Part shown: piece after piece, positions 1-12,045 of the stretch
How positions within the stretch are numbered: the first letter of the stretch is position 1
Layout: every line of letters starts with the position of its first letter
Assembly: GCA_019915135.1 (NCBI GenBank)
Contig: JAHLMK010000004.1
Location: 310,001-374,000, forward strand
Source: Strobilurus pachycystidiatus
Lineage: Eukaryota > Basidiomycota > Agaricomycetes > Agaricales > Physalacriaceae
Length of the DNA stretch: 64,000 bases
Direction of reading: 5' to 3'
The notes under the pieces: generated by a model
What the model saw: only the letters and a program-made list of their open reading frames with translations
The model's database searches: none
Told to the model about the DNA's origin: nothing
Made by a program: the position numbers and the translations under genes

Positions 1-1165
1 GAGCGGGAACCTACAGATTGGTCCCTGGAGCATACTGAATCAATGAATTCTCTCGAAGGAATGGAGAAGACCTACCCATATAAAGCCCGCTCTCAGTCAG
101 CTGTCCTCGTAATGCTGGCTCCAGAGTTGCCTCGAAATCATCCAGGATTTGGGTTTCGCTGAAGTCTCTGCATGACCATGAGTACTGGATGCATTCGTCG
201 CCTGGGAATCTACCCACTTCTGATTGAACAGAGCCGTTGTAACGACGCCGAGCTTATCGCGTATCGGACCAAATACGGGCTTGGAGGCCAGCACAACCAC
301 TGCTTTTTGGACAGTGGAACGCGTGACATTCGGCATTTTGACCAAGAGCGAAGAAGCCGCTATTTGTTGGTTACATCTGGGACAGCATCAGGAAACGCAG
401 CGCCGCAAAAGGCAGTGTTCCGCTCACGATATCCCGAATATAGTTGTGGGGTTGGGCCCAGACGGTACCAGATGGAAATAAGAGTAATCTTCGGAGCTCT
501 ACAGAGCAGTGAGAGTCAGAATGGGTGACAGAAGCGCGTAGCATACCAGATGGGCGCCGTCCGGAAGGGCGAGAAAAGGGATGATCTTGGCCACCTCCTC
601 GTCGTCGAATATATCGCCCTTGGACCATTCAATCTTTGGCCCGACCTAGAGGGATGGTAAGCTGGAGTTCGCTGGAAGCTGACATGCGCACCAAATGATT
701 GAAGTCGATTAGAGCAATGCCGAGCACCAGAGGCCCGCTCTGGGGAAGGACTAGCATCGATTCGGGCCGGGCTTTTCGGGAAGATCCTGAGGCAAAGGAT
801 TCAGCCAGCGACTCGTTATCCATGCCGGCTGGTGCAGGCGGCGGGTAGGAGGTGACTGCCTTGGGCTCCTCGAAGACGGATGGGGCAGCAGACGTGTTGG
901 GACTCTCGTGGTTGTCGCGATGCTCGAAGCTGATGTCGTCGGGCTCGTGGTCGGGCTCAGAGCTGATGTCGGTGTCGAGGGTGTATGGCTTGGATGCGCG
1001 CCTCGAGTCGGCTGGCAGCATAGTGTCCTGGGCATAGGCGTCATGGTCGTCGAGGTCGATGTGGGACGTCGCCGGCGACGAGAGGGATATGGAGCGCTGA
1101 GAGGCGGTGTCGCCGTCGTCTTCGTCGGTGTGGAGCTGTTTGCGGAAGGTTTGTGGGTCCGACAT
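1..1165 (-). CDS. Avl9-type DENN-related trafficking protein, 5' part (partial)
   Basis: Avl9-family proteins act in late secretory traffic (exocytic vesicle formation from the Golgi in yeast). Reading leftwards, the start ATG is at 1165. A Ser/Asp-rich N-terminus of about 150 residues leads into LGIALIDFNHLVGPKIEW, restored by splicing out 646-691. Later exons (547-645, 428-498, about 240-377 and beyond) give LPDGAHL, EDYSYFHLVP, the block KMPNVTRSTVQKAVVVLASK, and KPVFGPIRDKLGVVTTALF. These are hallmark blocks of the Avl9/DENN superfamily. The rest of the gene lies beyond the left edge. An upstream in-frame ATG at 1207 would add 14 residues; MSDPQ was preferred as the shorter, conventional start. 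Family assignment is confident; the exact exon borders near position 100 are less so. Confidence 0.82.
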
Positions 1166-1301
1166 GGTGGTAGTAAGAAGGGAAGGAGCCGTCGCCATCA
1201 AATTCACCGAGCGCGACTGGCCACGTGGGGACGATCGCTCTCTGCCTCAGCTTTGCCTCTTGTCCTCCTACCCCCATCATCTGGTCGAGTATCCCGCCGC
1301 G

Positions 1302-2179
1302 ATGCTCGACCTTTTCGCCGCTCTTTCTTTCATCTTTGCCTTCTTCTTCGCGGCGGCGGTTGCGGCTCCCTCCGCCCAGCAACAGACCGTATTGAGCGCA
1401 TTGAACCGCGATGATGATGGCAGTGGAATGCGGGGCTGGTTTGATCCTCGCATCAACGGCGGCCGATTCCTCGACGTACGCCCGCCCTCTCCATTGTCTT
1501 CGTTGGCCCCGACTAACCATCGCCGCAGTACACCAGTCCGAACCTAGGCGAGCCCTTGAACGTGATCATTTCTGGAATGTCCGACCCCTTCATCCTCACT
1601 GACGCTGGCTTCCATTATTATGCAAAGTCAGTCTGTCTCCCCTGTGAATCTTCCCTATCCTCATCCACTCAGGTCTATTGGCTTCTCAGAGGAATGCCTG
1701 GGCTTGCACTACGGACACATCCACGAGGCGGACCTCGGCGACGGCGACGGCCGCAAGGACGAGATGTTCCTCGCTCGCCAGTACTACTTCCCAGTCTGGG
1801 GCACATGCTGGGAGTCTCTGGCTGGTAAGCCCCCGCACAAACCTCCCTCGGCACCGCTCGGTACTGATCGCCGCCTAAAGGTGGAAATCACTTCCGCGCA
1901 TGGAAGCAAAACGGCTCCGACGCCAACACCGGCGCCTGGTTTCTTGGCGTCTCGCGGGAGGAGGATTCCAGCAAGAACCACAAGATTGTGCCCAACGGTT
2001 ATAACCTCGGCCGCGATTGGCTCGTCGACCGCGCCACCTCCGGGAGCCGCTGGAAGGGAGTATGGTGGAAGGCCGACCTCATGTGGAGGGACGATCTCCT
2101 TGACGCCGGATCTGACGGTGTAAATCATGGCATCGAACAGGATGGTCGCGTCGCTGTCCTTACAGTCAATCGGCTGTGA
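1302..2179 (+). CDS. Conserved secreted or membrane-anchored protein, function unknown
   Basis: Four exons (1302-1475, 1529-1626, 1673-1824, 1881-2179) splice to an in-frame protein of 240 aa. Residues 1-22 form a strong hydrophobic signal or anchor (FAALSFIFAFFFAAAVAA) ending near a plausible AAP cleavage site. The mature part is rich in Trp, His and acidic residues (GLHYGHIHEADLGDGDG, RQYYFPVWGTCWESLAGG, ADLMWRDDLLDAGSDGVNHG) and ends VAVLTVNRL. The codon pattern and three short GT-AG introns support a real gene. It resembles an uncharacterised family I associate with Agaricomycetes, but no catalytic motif is visible. The promoter is shared with the divergent Avl9 gene, only 136 bp away. 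Confidence 0.75.
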
Positions 2180-2528
2180 TCTCCACCTCCTCTTTTAATC
2201 ACTCGGAGGAGTCATTTTAACCACCCTCCGGTGTCCTGTATGTTTTATCTTATGTATATTATCTCACGAATTGTAACGTCTAGAGGACCTGTAAATTATG
2301 CTACAACTATCTGGATTCTTGTCTCATCTGCAGGTCGTTTGATATTCCGCCATCTTGTACTCACAGGTAAGCACACCTCAGCGCGAGGTCACTATCCCCA
2401 AAACCTCTGTGATTTGTTTCACCGGGTCGCCCTTCGGGACACCTCCGATACCGCACGGCGGCTATGCCAACCTCATTTGAACTCTTCAGGCGAAGTGCCG
2501 GTGCAACTGCAACTGCATTGATGAAACG
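2180..2528. other. Convergent intergenic region
   Basis: 3' ends of the secreted-protein gene (+) and F-box copy A (-) face each other. No further gene or RNA signal is seen. Confidence 0.5.
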
Positions 2529-4294
2529 TTACAGGTACCGAACATCAATGCCTTTGTCTAAAGCAAGGGAGTAAGAAGGTAGCTAAGAACACATGGCAGA
2601 CCACTCACAACTGCCACGAACAGTTATATTGAGACCATCGTGTCTCAACGACCGCAGGCGCTCCAAAAATACATCACCCTCTGTCACCTCGAAGGTAGCC
2701 GAATTTAAGGATTCAATATCGTCATACACTGCCTCTGTCCCGCACTCAATGTCAACACGGTGCAATTGAGATATCATCTTCTCGATGAGCGCAATGATGG
2801 CTTTCTGTATAGGCAGACACCAGAGCAGGATACCAAATGTGTAGACCGTCTTGAACGTGAAGTGGACCAAGTTCGGCATCGTGTTTTTGTCTGCCCGTGC
2901 CATGTACTGTAGGACACCGACGGCTGTGTCACGCGCAGCGGCGCGGTTTGTACATCCAAGGATGAAATGCGCGATACCAGGAGAAAGTGGAGCGAGAAAC
3001 GTAGGCATGGACGACATGCATATCTCGACGTTGGTGACAGTACACGCCGACTGTTCGAGGAAGATCGCCACATTGTCGCCTATCGATTCGACGCCAGAGG
3101 GGGTTGCTGAAGAGTTTCTGTTCACTTTCAGGGAACAAAGGGAGGGGCAAACGAGGTAGCGGAGAAGTGTTACGCTCGGAATCGTGATAGATCGAAGAAC
3201 AGCATGTTGTACCAACTGCGATGTCCCGTCCCCAGGATGGATCTCGAGATCCCTTGCAGTGTTGGAAAGCGCACGTAAACTGCTAAGATGGGGAAGCAGA
3301 GATAACAGCGTAGGAATAGAGTGCGTTCGGAGTGTGAGATGAGTGAGCTGGGGCCAAGGGAACAGTTTCAAGTCCAAGGACTCGAAGGGGGGAAATGTTC
3401 CACCCAGGCTGAGTCGCCTCAAAGATGGCGCGTCCTTGAAAAATCCCAGCGTCGCGGGCAGCGTATTGAATTTACCGGCCTGAATCTCCAATGCCTCCAA
3501 AAGTGAAAGATCCTTGAAAATATTTTGCGCTTCGGACGAGGAAACGTGTGTAAACATCACGCTGCGCCAACGAAATGACTGGCTCTCGAGAAGGGCATCT
3601 GCGGAGGAGGGCGCAAATGGTTGGTGGCCGTACTCTAGCTCCAGCGGTGCATTAGGCCCCGCATAATGCAGGACTTGCCGAAGGATCTCCTCCTGCAATT
3701 CCCCGGAGAGCGGGACCAACCCTTTGTTGACATTCGTTCGCCCTACGCTGAACGAGGTCCAAAGAGACGGAGAGGATTGCACAACGGATCTCCAGCGATG
3801 GCATACCATACCGAGAAGCCAGGGGCCGTGATGGGTGTCGTAGATGCTATAAGGTGTCCTAAATGCATCGAGAAATATGGCGATCAAGATTTCTGTGGGG
3901 AGCGAATTGATCGTCAACGCGCTAGAAGCTGGAGATAGAGATGGTTCTGCGTCTTTCGGAGGAAGGATAACAGCATGCGCGTCGCGAAATGATTGGGCTA
4001 TCCGTCGATCCTCCTTCAATTTAATCACAGTCTGTTCCAATGTGTCGATGAGATGATCAAATTCCTCTAGTTCCCCTTCAATGCACGTCAAGTAGTCAGA
4101 AACCTCATCTCTGAGGGTTTTTTGCAGGTCGTCGAAGAGGAGTGTGGTCTTGAAGTAAGTCTGATAGGGTGACGGTTTGTTGAGCTTTCTTGAGGTTGCA
4201 GACATTCGGGGCATCCCGCAATATACACAGGCCCTTCCTTTATATGACTGCTCAATTGAGTAAGACGGCTAAACATGAGATACTCACTTTTCAT
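2529..4294 (-). CDS. F-box protein, paralogue A
   Basis: Likely SCF ubiquitin-ligase substrate adaptor. Coding exons: 4288-4294 (7 nt), 2609-4237, 2529-2557 (29 nt); the spliced protein is 554 aa. The N-terminus reads MKRRACVYCGM, sharing the family C-x2-C-G motif, followed by PSPYQTYFKTTLLFDD and an acidic coiled-coil-like stretch (about residues 45-90). The F-box-like segment is TINSLPTEILIAIFLDAF with downstream GPWLLGMVCHRWRSV; the remaining ~400 residues have irregular leucine-rich character. The last exon encodes YKGIDVRYL. The first intron (4238-4287) uses the same GTGAGT donor and AAAG acceptor as its paralogues. This copy is closest to D (both have CGM and a shared LHYAGP/LLYAGP segment). 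Target substrates are unknown. Confidence 0.78.
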
Positions 4295-5645
4295 GATGAC
4301 CGAAGTCTGAGCGCGGAAATTACAGGGAAGAGGTTGGGAAGAGGAGGGTGCGATCGGCTTGAGCAGGGATCGGTCCGGTGGTCCGATACCCTTTCGCTTC
4401 CTCCCGCATCTCGCAGTAACAGTTCACCGCGTCGTCCAGAGGTCCGACGCTACGAGGGCACTCTCGATTGACCTACTCAAAAACAATCTCTGTCACTGGA
4501 ATGGCTTGCGGCTCAAATTCAACAGTCATGTTCCTAGAGATGTAGACACATCCGATGAGTCCTGGACCTCTTGAACAAGAACCACTCATGAGCTCCCAAT
4601 CAATCAATCAATACACGGCACGGACCGAAAGGATCGCCGGACGCTAGTCTCGGAACAAGACCCTGCCGACACGTTCCGCGTGGAGGGTCTTGTATCAAAG
4701 TCGCCGATCAAGCGGGCGACTGTGAAGTGAAATGCCTTACTTGGGCCCTTACCTTTCCCCTTCAACTTTTGTTGACCTCCGTTCAAATTTTGTTACGTCT
4801 TGACCAACTCAATACATTCAACGGCAATGGTTGGTCCAGCGGCCGAGTCTTGTCACCAGAATTTTTTTGCCTATCATCAAAGTGACATACAGTCGTGTAT
4901 CTCCTATGAAATAACATATTCATCGACAATGACCGGGCGACCGTCTGACTGCGAAGTAAACAACGATGAACTTTGATGACTATTGACGCGGGCAAGTGTC
5001 ACAAGCTGTCACGCCTTCAAAAGTCTTCAAAAGTCTTCAAATTGATCAGATATCAGTCACGCTCAGAAAACGTCCATTGTACCATGTTAGGGCACTCAAA
5101 AAATATTCAGAGACTCCTGATACATTCTTTACATAGTGAAGTACATTTCTTGTCCTATACTTCTCCTACTAAAGTCATCACGTCGAGCCATGAAAAGTTG
5201 ACTAAGTTCACTTCACAGTCACCTGCCAAATCAACGACTTTGTTACAAACCCCTCTGACAAGAGGGGTTTGATCGAACCTACGCCGGACGCAGCGTAGCA
5301 TACAGAATTCTGTGTAAATCCCTAAACCACCTGCTCAACCTCAAACCCGCCCCTTGCTTCGGCACAATTTTCACCAGTCATCCGAAGACGAGATCAACCC
5401 ATTTATCTTACTGATTTCTGGCAGACCAGTCCTGCGACGCACCGGACGCAGCGTCTCTCAACCGTTCGCGCGGCGTACGTCGTACTTACTAGTATCCAGG
5501 CCGAGGCTAGCAATGTATGTGTGTACCGTGTACGCATAGACGAGGGCGGTACCCGGGAATGATCAGCAAAAATGGACATTGAAACACAGGGAGCCTAGAA
5601 TGATATACTGAAAATATAAAAAAAACTCCTTGCTACAACTTCAGG
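4295..5645. other. 1.35-kb intergenic region, AT-richer, no gene seen
   Basis: Only short unrelated frames without splice support occur here. A small direct repeat (CAAAAGTCTT twice, near 5020-5037) is present. It contains the 5' flank of copy A and the 3' flank of copy B. Confidence 0.4.
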
Positions 5646-7479
5646 CTACAAGTAGCGTACATCGATATCTTTATCTAGATGGGAGAATATGAGAAAACCA
5701 GAGCACTGTAAACGAGGATGGATAAGCACTCACATATGCCGTAAACATGAATATCCAGGCCTCCTTCCTTGAATACTCGTAGACGCTCGAGGAACACATC
5801 ACCCTCATCGACGCTGAATGTGTTCGAGTGAAGTTCTCCAACGCCATCGTACCATCCATTGTTGGCTCCGCACTCTATGTCGACGCGCTCCAGGCCCATT
5901 CCCAATGAGTTAGCGTCCCACCGAGATCTCATGAGCCTCAAGATCCCTTCCTGCAGAGGGAGGCACCAGAGCAGGATGGAAAATGTGTAAGAAAACTCCA
6001 ACGTGAAGCGTTCGAGGTTGGGCATGAGGTCGCTCGACGCCGACACAGAAGTCATGAGATCGACTGCCGTCTCGCGAGTACCGGCATTGGAGGATCTGAT
6101 GACTAGATGCGTGGTATTGACGCAAAGCGGATCTAGGATGGTGGGTGTGTAGAATAGAAGAATGTCGATCGTAGAGATGGTACAGAGCGACCGTTGCATG
6201 AATGCCAACACCTCGTCGGGTGACAGTTGGGCAGGCGGAGTATAATATTGGAATTCCTCTTTCAGTTTCAGGCAGCGAAGGGATGGGACGACAAGGTGTC
6301 GAAGAAGGTTTGCCGACGGGAGAGCCAAGGTCTGCAGTACCGAATGGGTAACAACGATGTCGCTATCACTGGCATCAGCATCGGCGTCTAGCCTATCGTT
6401 CAGGTTCCCGATGGTGAGCGTATGGACATTTTTGATATGGGGGAGGAGAGAGAGAATGAATGGAATGGAGGCCGTTGATAATGTAAGATGTGAGAGTTGG
6501 TTCCACAGGAAGGACTGGACGTCCACTATATTGCTCCTTTCGAGAGGATGTTCTATAGATAGACGCCTCAAGGAGGGCATCTCCTTGAGAAGAGACAGCG
6601 CCTGGGGTAACGCCTTATCATAGCCCATCCACCGTAGGTTCAGACTCGCTAGCAGCGGAAGAGCATTGAAAACCGACGTGGTAAGAGAAGTGATGGAAAC
6701 GCTATTCCAACGGAACGATTGATTGTCTAGCAGCAGGGTGCAAGGAGAGGAGATTGGGAAAGAGCCGCCCATTCTGTGACAGCCAAAATCGACGTCCAGA
6801 GGAGCACTTTGTCCTGTATGACCCAGAGCCGTGCGCAGAATCGCCTCCTGCGAGTCTTCGCGTGAATATGGCGCATATGGTGTAATATGCGTATATACAC
6901 ATGCGAAGTTGGTCCATAATGACGGTGTCGAGTGGGTGATGGCTCTCCAGCGCGCGCAGACTTGTCCAAGAAGCCACGGGCCCTGGCGGGTGTCGTATAC
7001 GTTGTAGGGCTTTCGAAAGGTGTCAAGGAATATGGGGATCAGAATCTCCGTGGGAAGAGAATTGATAGTCAGCGCGCCACGGCGCAACAAGATATGTGGA
7101 TCGTGGAATTTCGGCGGTAGGATGGCTGCATGGGCATCACGAAAGAGCTGGGCGGCGCACCGTTTCTCCCTCAGCGTGATAACAGATTGCTCTAGGGCAG
7201 CAATGCATCCATCAAAATCACCTAACTCCTTGTCAATGTCGTCCAGGTAGTCCCTTATTTCGTCCTTTAGATGCCTCTGAGAGCTATCATATAACAAGGT
7301 GGTTCCAAAGTAGGACTGATAAGGAGACGGAATGTCTATCTTTCTGTCCACAGAGGGTGGGTGTAGCCCGCAATATCTGCAGGTAAAAGATAAATCTTTG
7401 TGTCAGAAAGTCAGAGTCCACTCCCTTGTGGAAAATAGGAAACCTCACCAGGGGACTTGTAGTTCTCACGACGGAACAT
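5646..7479 (-). CDS. F-box protein, paralogue B
   Basis: Exons 7470-7479 (10 nt), 5734-7395 and 5646-5674 (29 nt) give a 566-aa protein. The start is MFRHLSFTCRYCGLHPPS, so the visible long frame (which begins later, at DRKID) is extended upstream through the micro-exon. Next come IPSPYQSYFGTTLLYDSSQ, a coiled-coil-like region, the F-box LTINSLPTEILIPIFLDTF and GPWLLGQVCARWRAITHSTP. An LRR-like body leads to EGDVFLERLRVFKEGGLDI and the terminal YKDIDVRYL. It sits head-to-tail with copy A on the same strand. Probable role is SCF adaptor, by family only. Confidence 0.78.
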
Positions 7480-8129
7480 GGAGCAAGAGAACGGCGAGAA
7501 TATCAAGCTGTTACTGTTGGTTGCAGAGCTACACTAGATTGTGTTCAAGTACTTGATGAACGTTTGATTGAAGTTGTGTGTATCGAACGTGAAGGCAATT
7601 GGCGTACATACGCCGTAAGTAGTGCATGCTGACATTGCTGAGCGCTGAGCGCTGAGGGCTCAGGGTAGCACTGCCACTTGCAACATGTGCCTGGTCCTGG
7701 TGCCTAGCCTTCCAGACAAATTGACGCCCTACCAGGCTGCCTTGACCATCCTCTACTCGCTAGAAGAACTGAGGCACTCTTATTCATTTGCAAACTCAAT
7801 GGCTTTCGCATTGTCGGCGGTGTTCAAACTTAAAGAGTCTGAATTGAGGCGGTGGAAATCCCTCCCTAGCTGAAACCACACGGACGACGTGCTTTCGCCG
7901 TTAATTTTGTGGGCGGCCGTTGCCCAGGCGACATTCGAGGATATCGATTTCGCCGACGTACCTCAGCGTACCTCGCTACAGCGCGTCACGTATCGGTACT
8001 GTCTCCAAACAAAAACTTCCGGACCCGTCTTTTTCAATCTCGTTTCTCTCTGTTTCCATCATCATCTCATCCTCCCAATAACCCCCCACATTCTTTTACC
8101 CGTTCACCCTCATTTCGCTTCTGTTGATT
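7480..8129. other. Divergent promoter region between F-box B and expansin-like gene
   Basis: No convincing coding sequence. The pyrimidine-rich stretch at about 8035-8115 directly precedes the expansin start, as is usual for strongly expressed fungal promoters. Confidence 0.45.
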
Positions 8130-9462
8130 ATGCGTTTCACTGCCGCATTCCTTGTGGCCATTGTGGCCTCCGTGTCTGCCACATCACACGGTCCCCATCA
8201 TCTTCAGCAGAGGGGTAGTCAAACCTGCCGCTCTAGGCGTACTCGCTCGTCCGGCGCGCTCTCCACGGCCACTGGCAGCGCTGTCGCCGTTTCTGTGCGT
8301 GTCCACCCTTCATCTACGAGCGTCTGGTATTGACTAAGTCGTGCTTCAGTCCGCCGCCGCCGCCTTTGTCTCTTCCGCGGCAGCTTCACCTTCGGGACTA
8401 GTCACTGTGAAGACCAAGACAAGCACTAAAGCCGCGACTACCTCCATTCAGGCTGCTGTCACCACCGAGGCCACTTCTGCCACCGAGGCTGCTGCTATAC
8501 AAGCTACTGCGTACGTTTCTTTCCATTGTTCTCCCCTCGAAGTCCTCATGGTGTTGAATACAGAACCTCTTCTGCATCCGCCTCGACGGGCACATCCGCT
8601 AACACCTCTGGTGTTGCTGGGCTCCTCGGCTCTCGCAGTGGACGCGCCACCTTCTGTAAATGTATTTTGCTCGTCTCCAAATGGTTGTCTTACTATTCGG
8701 TCTAGACGGAGGCAACTGGTCCGGTGGGGCTTGCTCGTTCTCTGATTACCCTCAAGGTAGCCTGCATGGAACTGCTATGGGCGCCACACAGTGGTTCGGC
8801 TCAGCTGCTTGTGGGACTTGCCTGCGCGTCACCGGATCCAGCGGCTCTGTGGACGTGATGGTCGTCGATCAGGTACGTCTCGCATTTCAACATACGTCTT
8901 CCTGCAAACTCAAGCCTATATTGCACTACCTAGTGCCCCGAATGTGAGGCAGGACACCTCGATCTGTTCGAAGATATCTCTACTACTGTCAATGCCAACG
9001 CCGCCTCTGACGGAAACTTTGCTATTACCTGGGAAGAGATCCCGTGCGCCGTCTCTGGCAACTTGCAATTTAAGAACAAAGAGGGTACGTTGCTTCGCGT
9101 TCGTTTGTGTTCTGATTTCACCGAGGCGTCATCTATTTTAGGTACTAGCGCGTACTACTTTGCTCTCCAAGTACGCAACTCTGTCCAGCCTATAGACTCC
9201 CTTGCGGTCTCCACTGACGGCGGCTCTACATGGACCAACGTCGAGCGCGAGAGCTACAACTTTTTCACCTCTTACAGCGGGTTTGGCCCGAACCCCATCG
9301 ACGTCAAGGTGACTGCTGTTACCGGTGAAGTATGTCGATTTGCCTTTGCTAGTGCACCACTTCTTTGAACTCATGTATTCCTTTTTTCAGGTCATCATCC
9401 AGAAGGGCCTGACTGTGAGCGACGGCTCCATCGTCACTGGAAATTCCCAGTTCTCCTCTTGA
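8130..9462 (+). CDS. Secreted expansin-like (loosenin-type) protein
   Basis: Seven exons (8130-8294, 8350-8510, 8564-8655, 8706-8872, 8934-9084, 9142-9329, 9391-9462) give 331 aa in frame. A signal peptide (MRFTAAFLVAIVASVSA) is followed by a long Ala/Thr/Ser-rich linker. Then comes a double-psi beta-barrel domain: GRATFYGGNWSGGACSF, AACGTCLRV and VMVVDQCPECEAGHLDL, which retains the conserved Asp of the expansin fold and paired cysteines. The C-terminal part (about residues 235-331: YYFALQVRN, STDGGSTWTNVERESYNFF, PIDVKVTAVTGE) matches the expansin second domain (CBM63-like). Fungal expansin-like proteins loosen cellulose or chitin networks non-hydrolytically in the wall or during wood decay. 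Confidence 0.85.
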
Positions 9463-9646
9463 AGTTCTCGCATTGACATCTCGCCTTGCTTGCGCTATAT
9501 ATCCCGTGGACGTCGACCATCCACTCTTTTGTTTCTTTGGTGGTGGAGAATCGCTCCAGGAGAACGGCCTCTTCATCTCTCACAACCATAATCACAGTTG
9601 CTAGACAATGCTACTTACACTTTCGTCAGAACCTAGGCATAAACAA

Positions 9647-11348
9647 TTAAGCAACTGAGCTAGAGATATGGGGTAAGAAAGACGTCCACCCAACAGTATT
9701 GTAAGCTGAGTCAGGAAGTCGACGAAAAGAAGTGAACGACAGTACAATAAGAACGATCCTCGCAATGATGTATAAAAATGGAATGAACACTGTCGGTCGT
9801 ATCACACTCGCGACCGTCAGCACAATCGTGGCAACCCAGCTGAGTTCGCCGTCCTTTCGGCGTAGCTGTCTATGAATGGGGATGTAAAGGCACGGATACA
9901 TGGCTGGGAGGACTGTGACCATCACAGCAGCCACGCGCCACAAAGTGCATTCCGCGCTCGATGGAAATACGCTTCGCCATGGGAGACAGTGAATGCCCCC
10001 GAAGATGACTCCGAACGCACATCCGACGTAGGCGACCGTCACTCCGCGCATCTGGGAGTCTGGCTCTCCGTCGGCGTGTATCCTTGGAGTCCAGAGCAGG
10101 GGAATGTCATCTTGAGAGACGACGTTCCTCCCTCGCGAAAAGCCCATGACTAGGTTGAGACTGAGATAACAACCAAGTCGCGATATGAATGTCCACGCAG
10201 GACGCAGAATATCTGCTGTGGACTCAAGTAGCGTATAGTATCTGTATCGATATTTGGAACAATGGCGTCGTAAATAATCCCAGTGCAGCAGAATTCGAAG
10301 ACGACGGAGAGCTGAGGGAGGTCTTGATATGCGAGGCGGTGAAGGATGGCCGCCGGGCTTAGGAATCAGGTTGATTGTAGATGTTGGAGAGGCAGATGCT
10401 GGAGAGAGAAATGAGCCACTGCCGTCACTGGGTGACAAGAACGATGCAGAATCCAGAGCTTTAACGCGGGACGGAGAGTGGATCATTGGTGGGATCTGAA
10501 TAGTGGTGTCAATGGACAAGGACAGTGATGGTCTGGCCTCTCGCCCTTCGAGCTTGGAGTTCGTGGAAAATTCTATCACAGATCCATGGTAACCGTTCGC
10601 GGCACGCAACAAAGAAGGCGTGATGCGAATGGGGAATGACACGTCCATGGGCTTGTGCCACCAGACGGCGTAATTCACGGCATTGAGAGAAGCGAACGCG
10701 AGAGTGAGGACCTCGAGTTGTGTGACATGAAGAGCGCGGGTTCGCCGTAATACACACCCCAAGATGAACCACAGAACGTGCAACGCTACCAATGACTTGG
10801 CTATCATGTCGCTCTTGCTGCGATCTTGTATTTCCTTCGCTACCGGGATATCTGGCGCGTGGAGGTCGCTGATGTGTTGGATGACATTGCCCGCTTCGTC
10901 CGCAAAACCGCCCATAGCGAATTGAAAGCCATGGGTTATTGTGAGGTTTGGATGTTCTATCGAGAAGAAATGTTAGCTGGCTCACTTGAGGCAAATAAAA
11001 ATTCCTCTGACCTCGCACGACCCTCCACGCAACTCTACGTTGCCTCAGCGCCCAAATCAGAATGAGTTCCGGAGCAATGAGTGCGACGCCGGCCAATTTG
11101 AGACGCTGTAAAAATATCCAAACAGCACCCTTGTCTCGCACGCTCTTCGATGGCACGTTGGGATGAACGGCAAGCCATGTACATGCGAAGATGGTCGCTA
11201 TACAGCCCCAAATTATGGAGTACAATGAGCGAGTGTCCGGGTTTGTTGAACTGCTCTCGCCTGAGCCCGGATGCGCCGCACTTGTATTTGTGGGCAAGGC
11301 AAGTACGACGGTCGAGTGAAAGATGGCGAGTGCAATGGAGCAGAGCAT
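9647..11348 (-). CDS. Multi-pass membrane protein, basidiomycete family of unknown function
   Basis: Two exons (11012-11348 and 9647-10956, joined through ...VVREHPNLTITHGFQFAMGG) give 548 aa. A signal-like N-terminus (MLCSIALAIFHSTVVLALP) is followed by SLYSIIWGCIATIFACTWLA, VALIAPELILIWALRQR, SLVALHVLWFILGCVL, a Ser/Pro-rich cytoplasmic-type loop and at least four C-terminal hydrophobic helices (AYVGCAFGVIFGGIHCL, VAAVMVTVLPAMYPCLYI, VATIVLTVASVIRPTVFIPF, IIARIVLIVL). The combination of WGCIATIF...VHPNVP and LIAPELI..WA is recurrent in large, uncharacterised basidiomycete membrane-protein families. It converges on the expansin-like gene (184 bp apart). Confidence 0.72.
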
Positions 11349-12045
11349 CTAAGCCACTTGAATGGTAAGACTGGAGATGGTGGACTGCTCGAGGTCGGCG
11401 CAGGATGGATGTGTAGAGCAGAGCTTGGTAGACTACAGCATTCGAAGAAGCGCATGCTAGTAGCGCAAAGGCTGTTTAGGAAGCTGATAGCAACGGTCAT
11501 CTGATTGGATTCGTAGTGGGATGTCATGTCAGTGATGGCAGGAAGCAAGTCACCATCCGGTGAAAAAAGCTGTATGATGGCTCGGCACTTGCCGGCAAAG
11601 CGTTCTCGACCACTCTTTTTTGCCTGAAGGTGAAATGACTTCAGCTTAATTCTACACAACTCCTGCTCATCATCTAGAGAGCTGTTTCATATATGTCTAT
11701 TTGAGAGTCAATGGGGTTTGCATTCCAGGCATGACCACAGTGCACACAGCAAAAAGTGTACGAGTGAAGAGTACGAATCTTTGACTCAGGCAAGTACCCA
11801 AAGCCTGGCCGACATCCCGTACCATACTCGCGCAGAATGAGCGCTTTTGAACGCGACCAACGCAGAAGACGAAAGTATTCATACACTGACAGTACGGGAA
11901 GCACTCTCAGTCTGCAATCTCGCGAAATTGTGGCCACGCCAACGGCTTCCGCGGCATGGCCTGTGTTGACCATTGTTTGGATTAGTCGTCTTCCTCCCGT
12001 TGCCCTCTCGAAATTACAAGGGAACATCGACCGCGCCGCGCTGCC
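11349..12045. other. Divergent promoter region (membrane protein / FYR-domain gene)
   Basis: About 700 bp between divergent start codons. Frames seen here are antisense or out of frame with no splice-supported coding sequence. Confidence 0.45.
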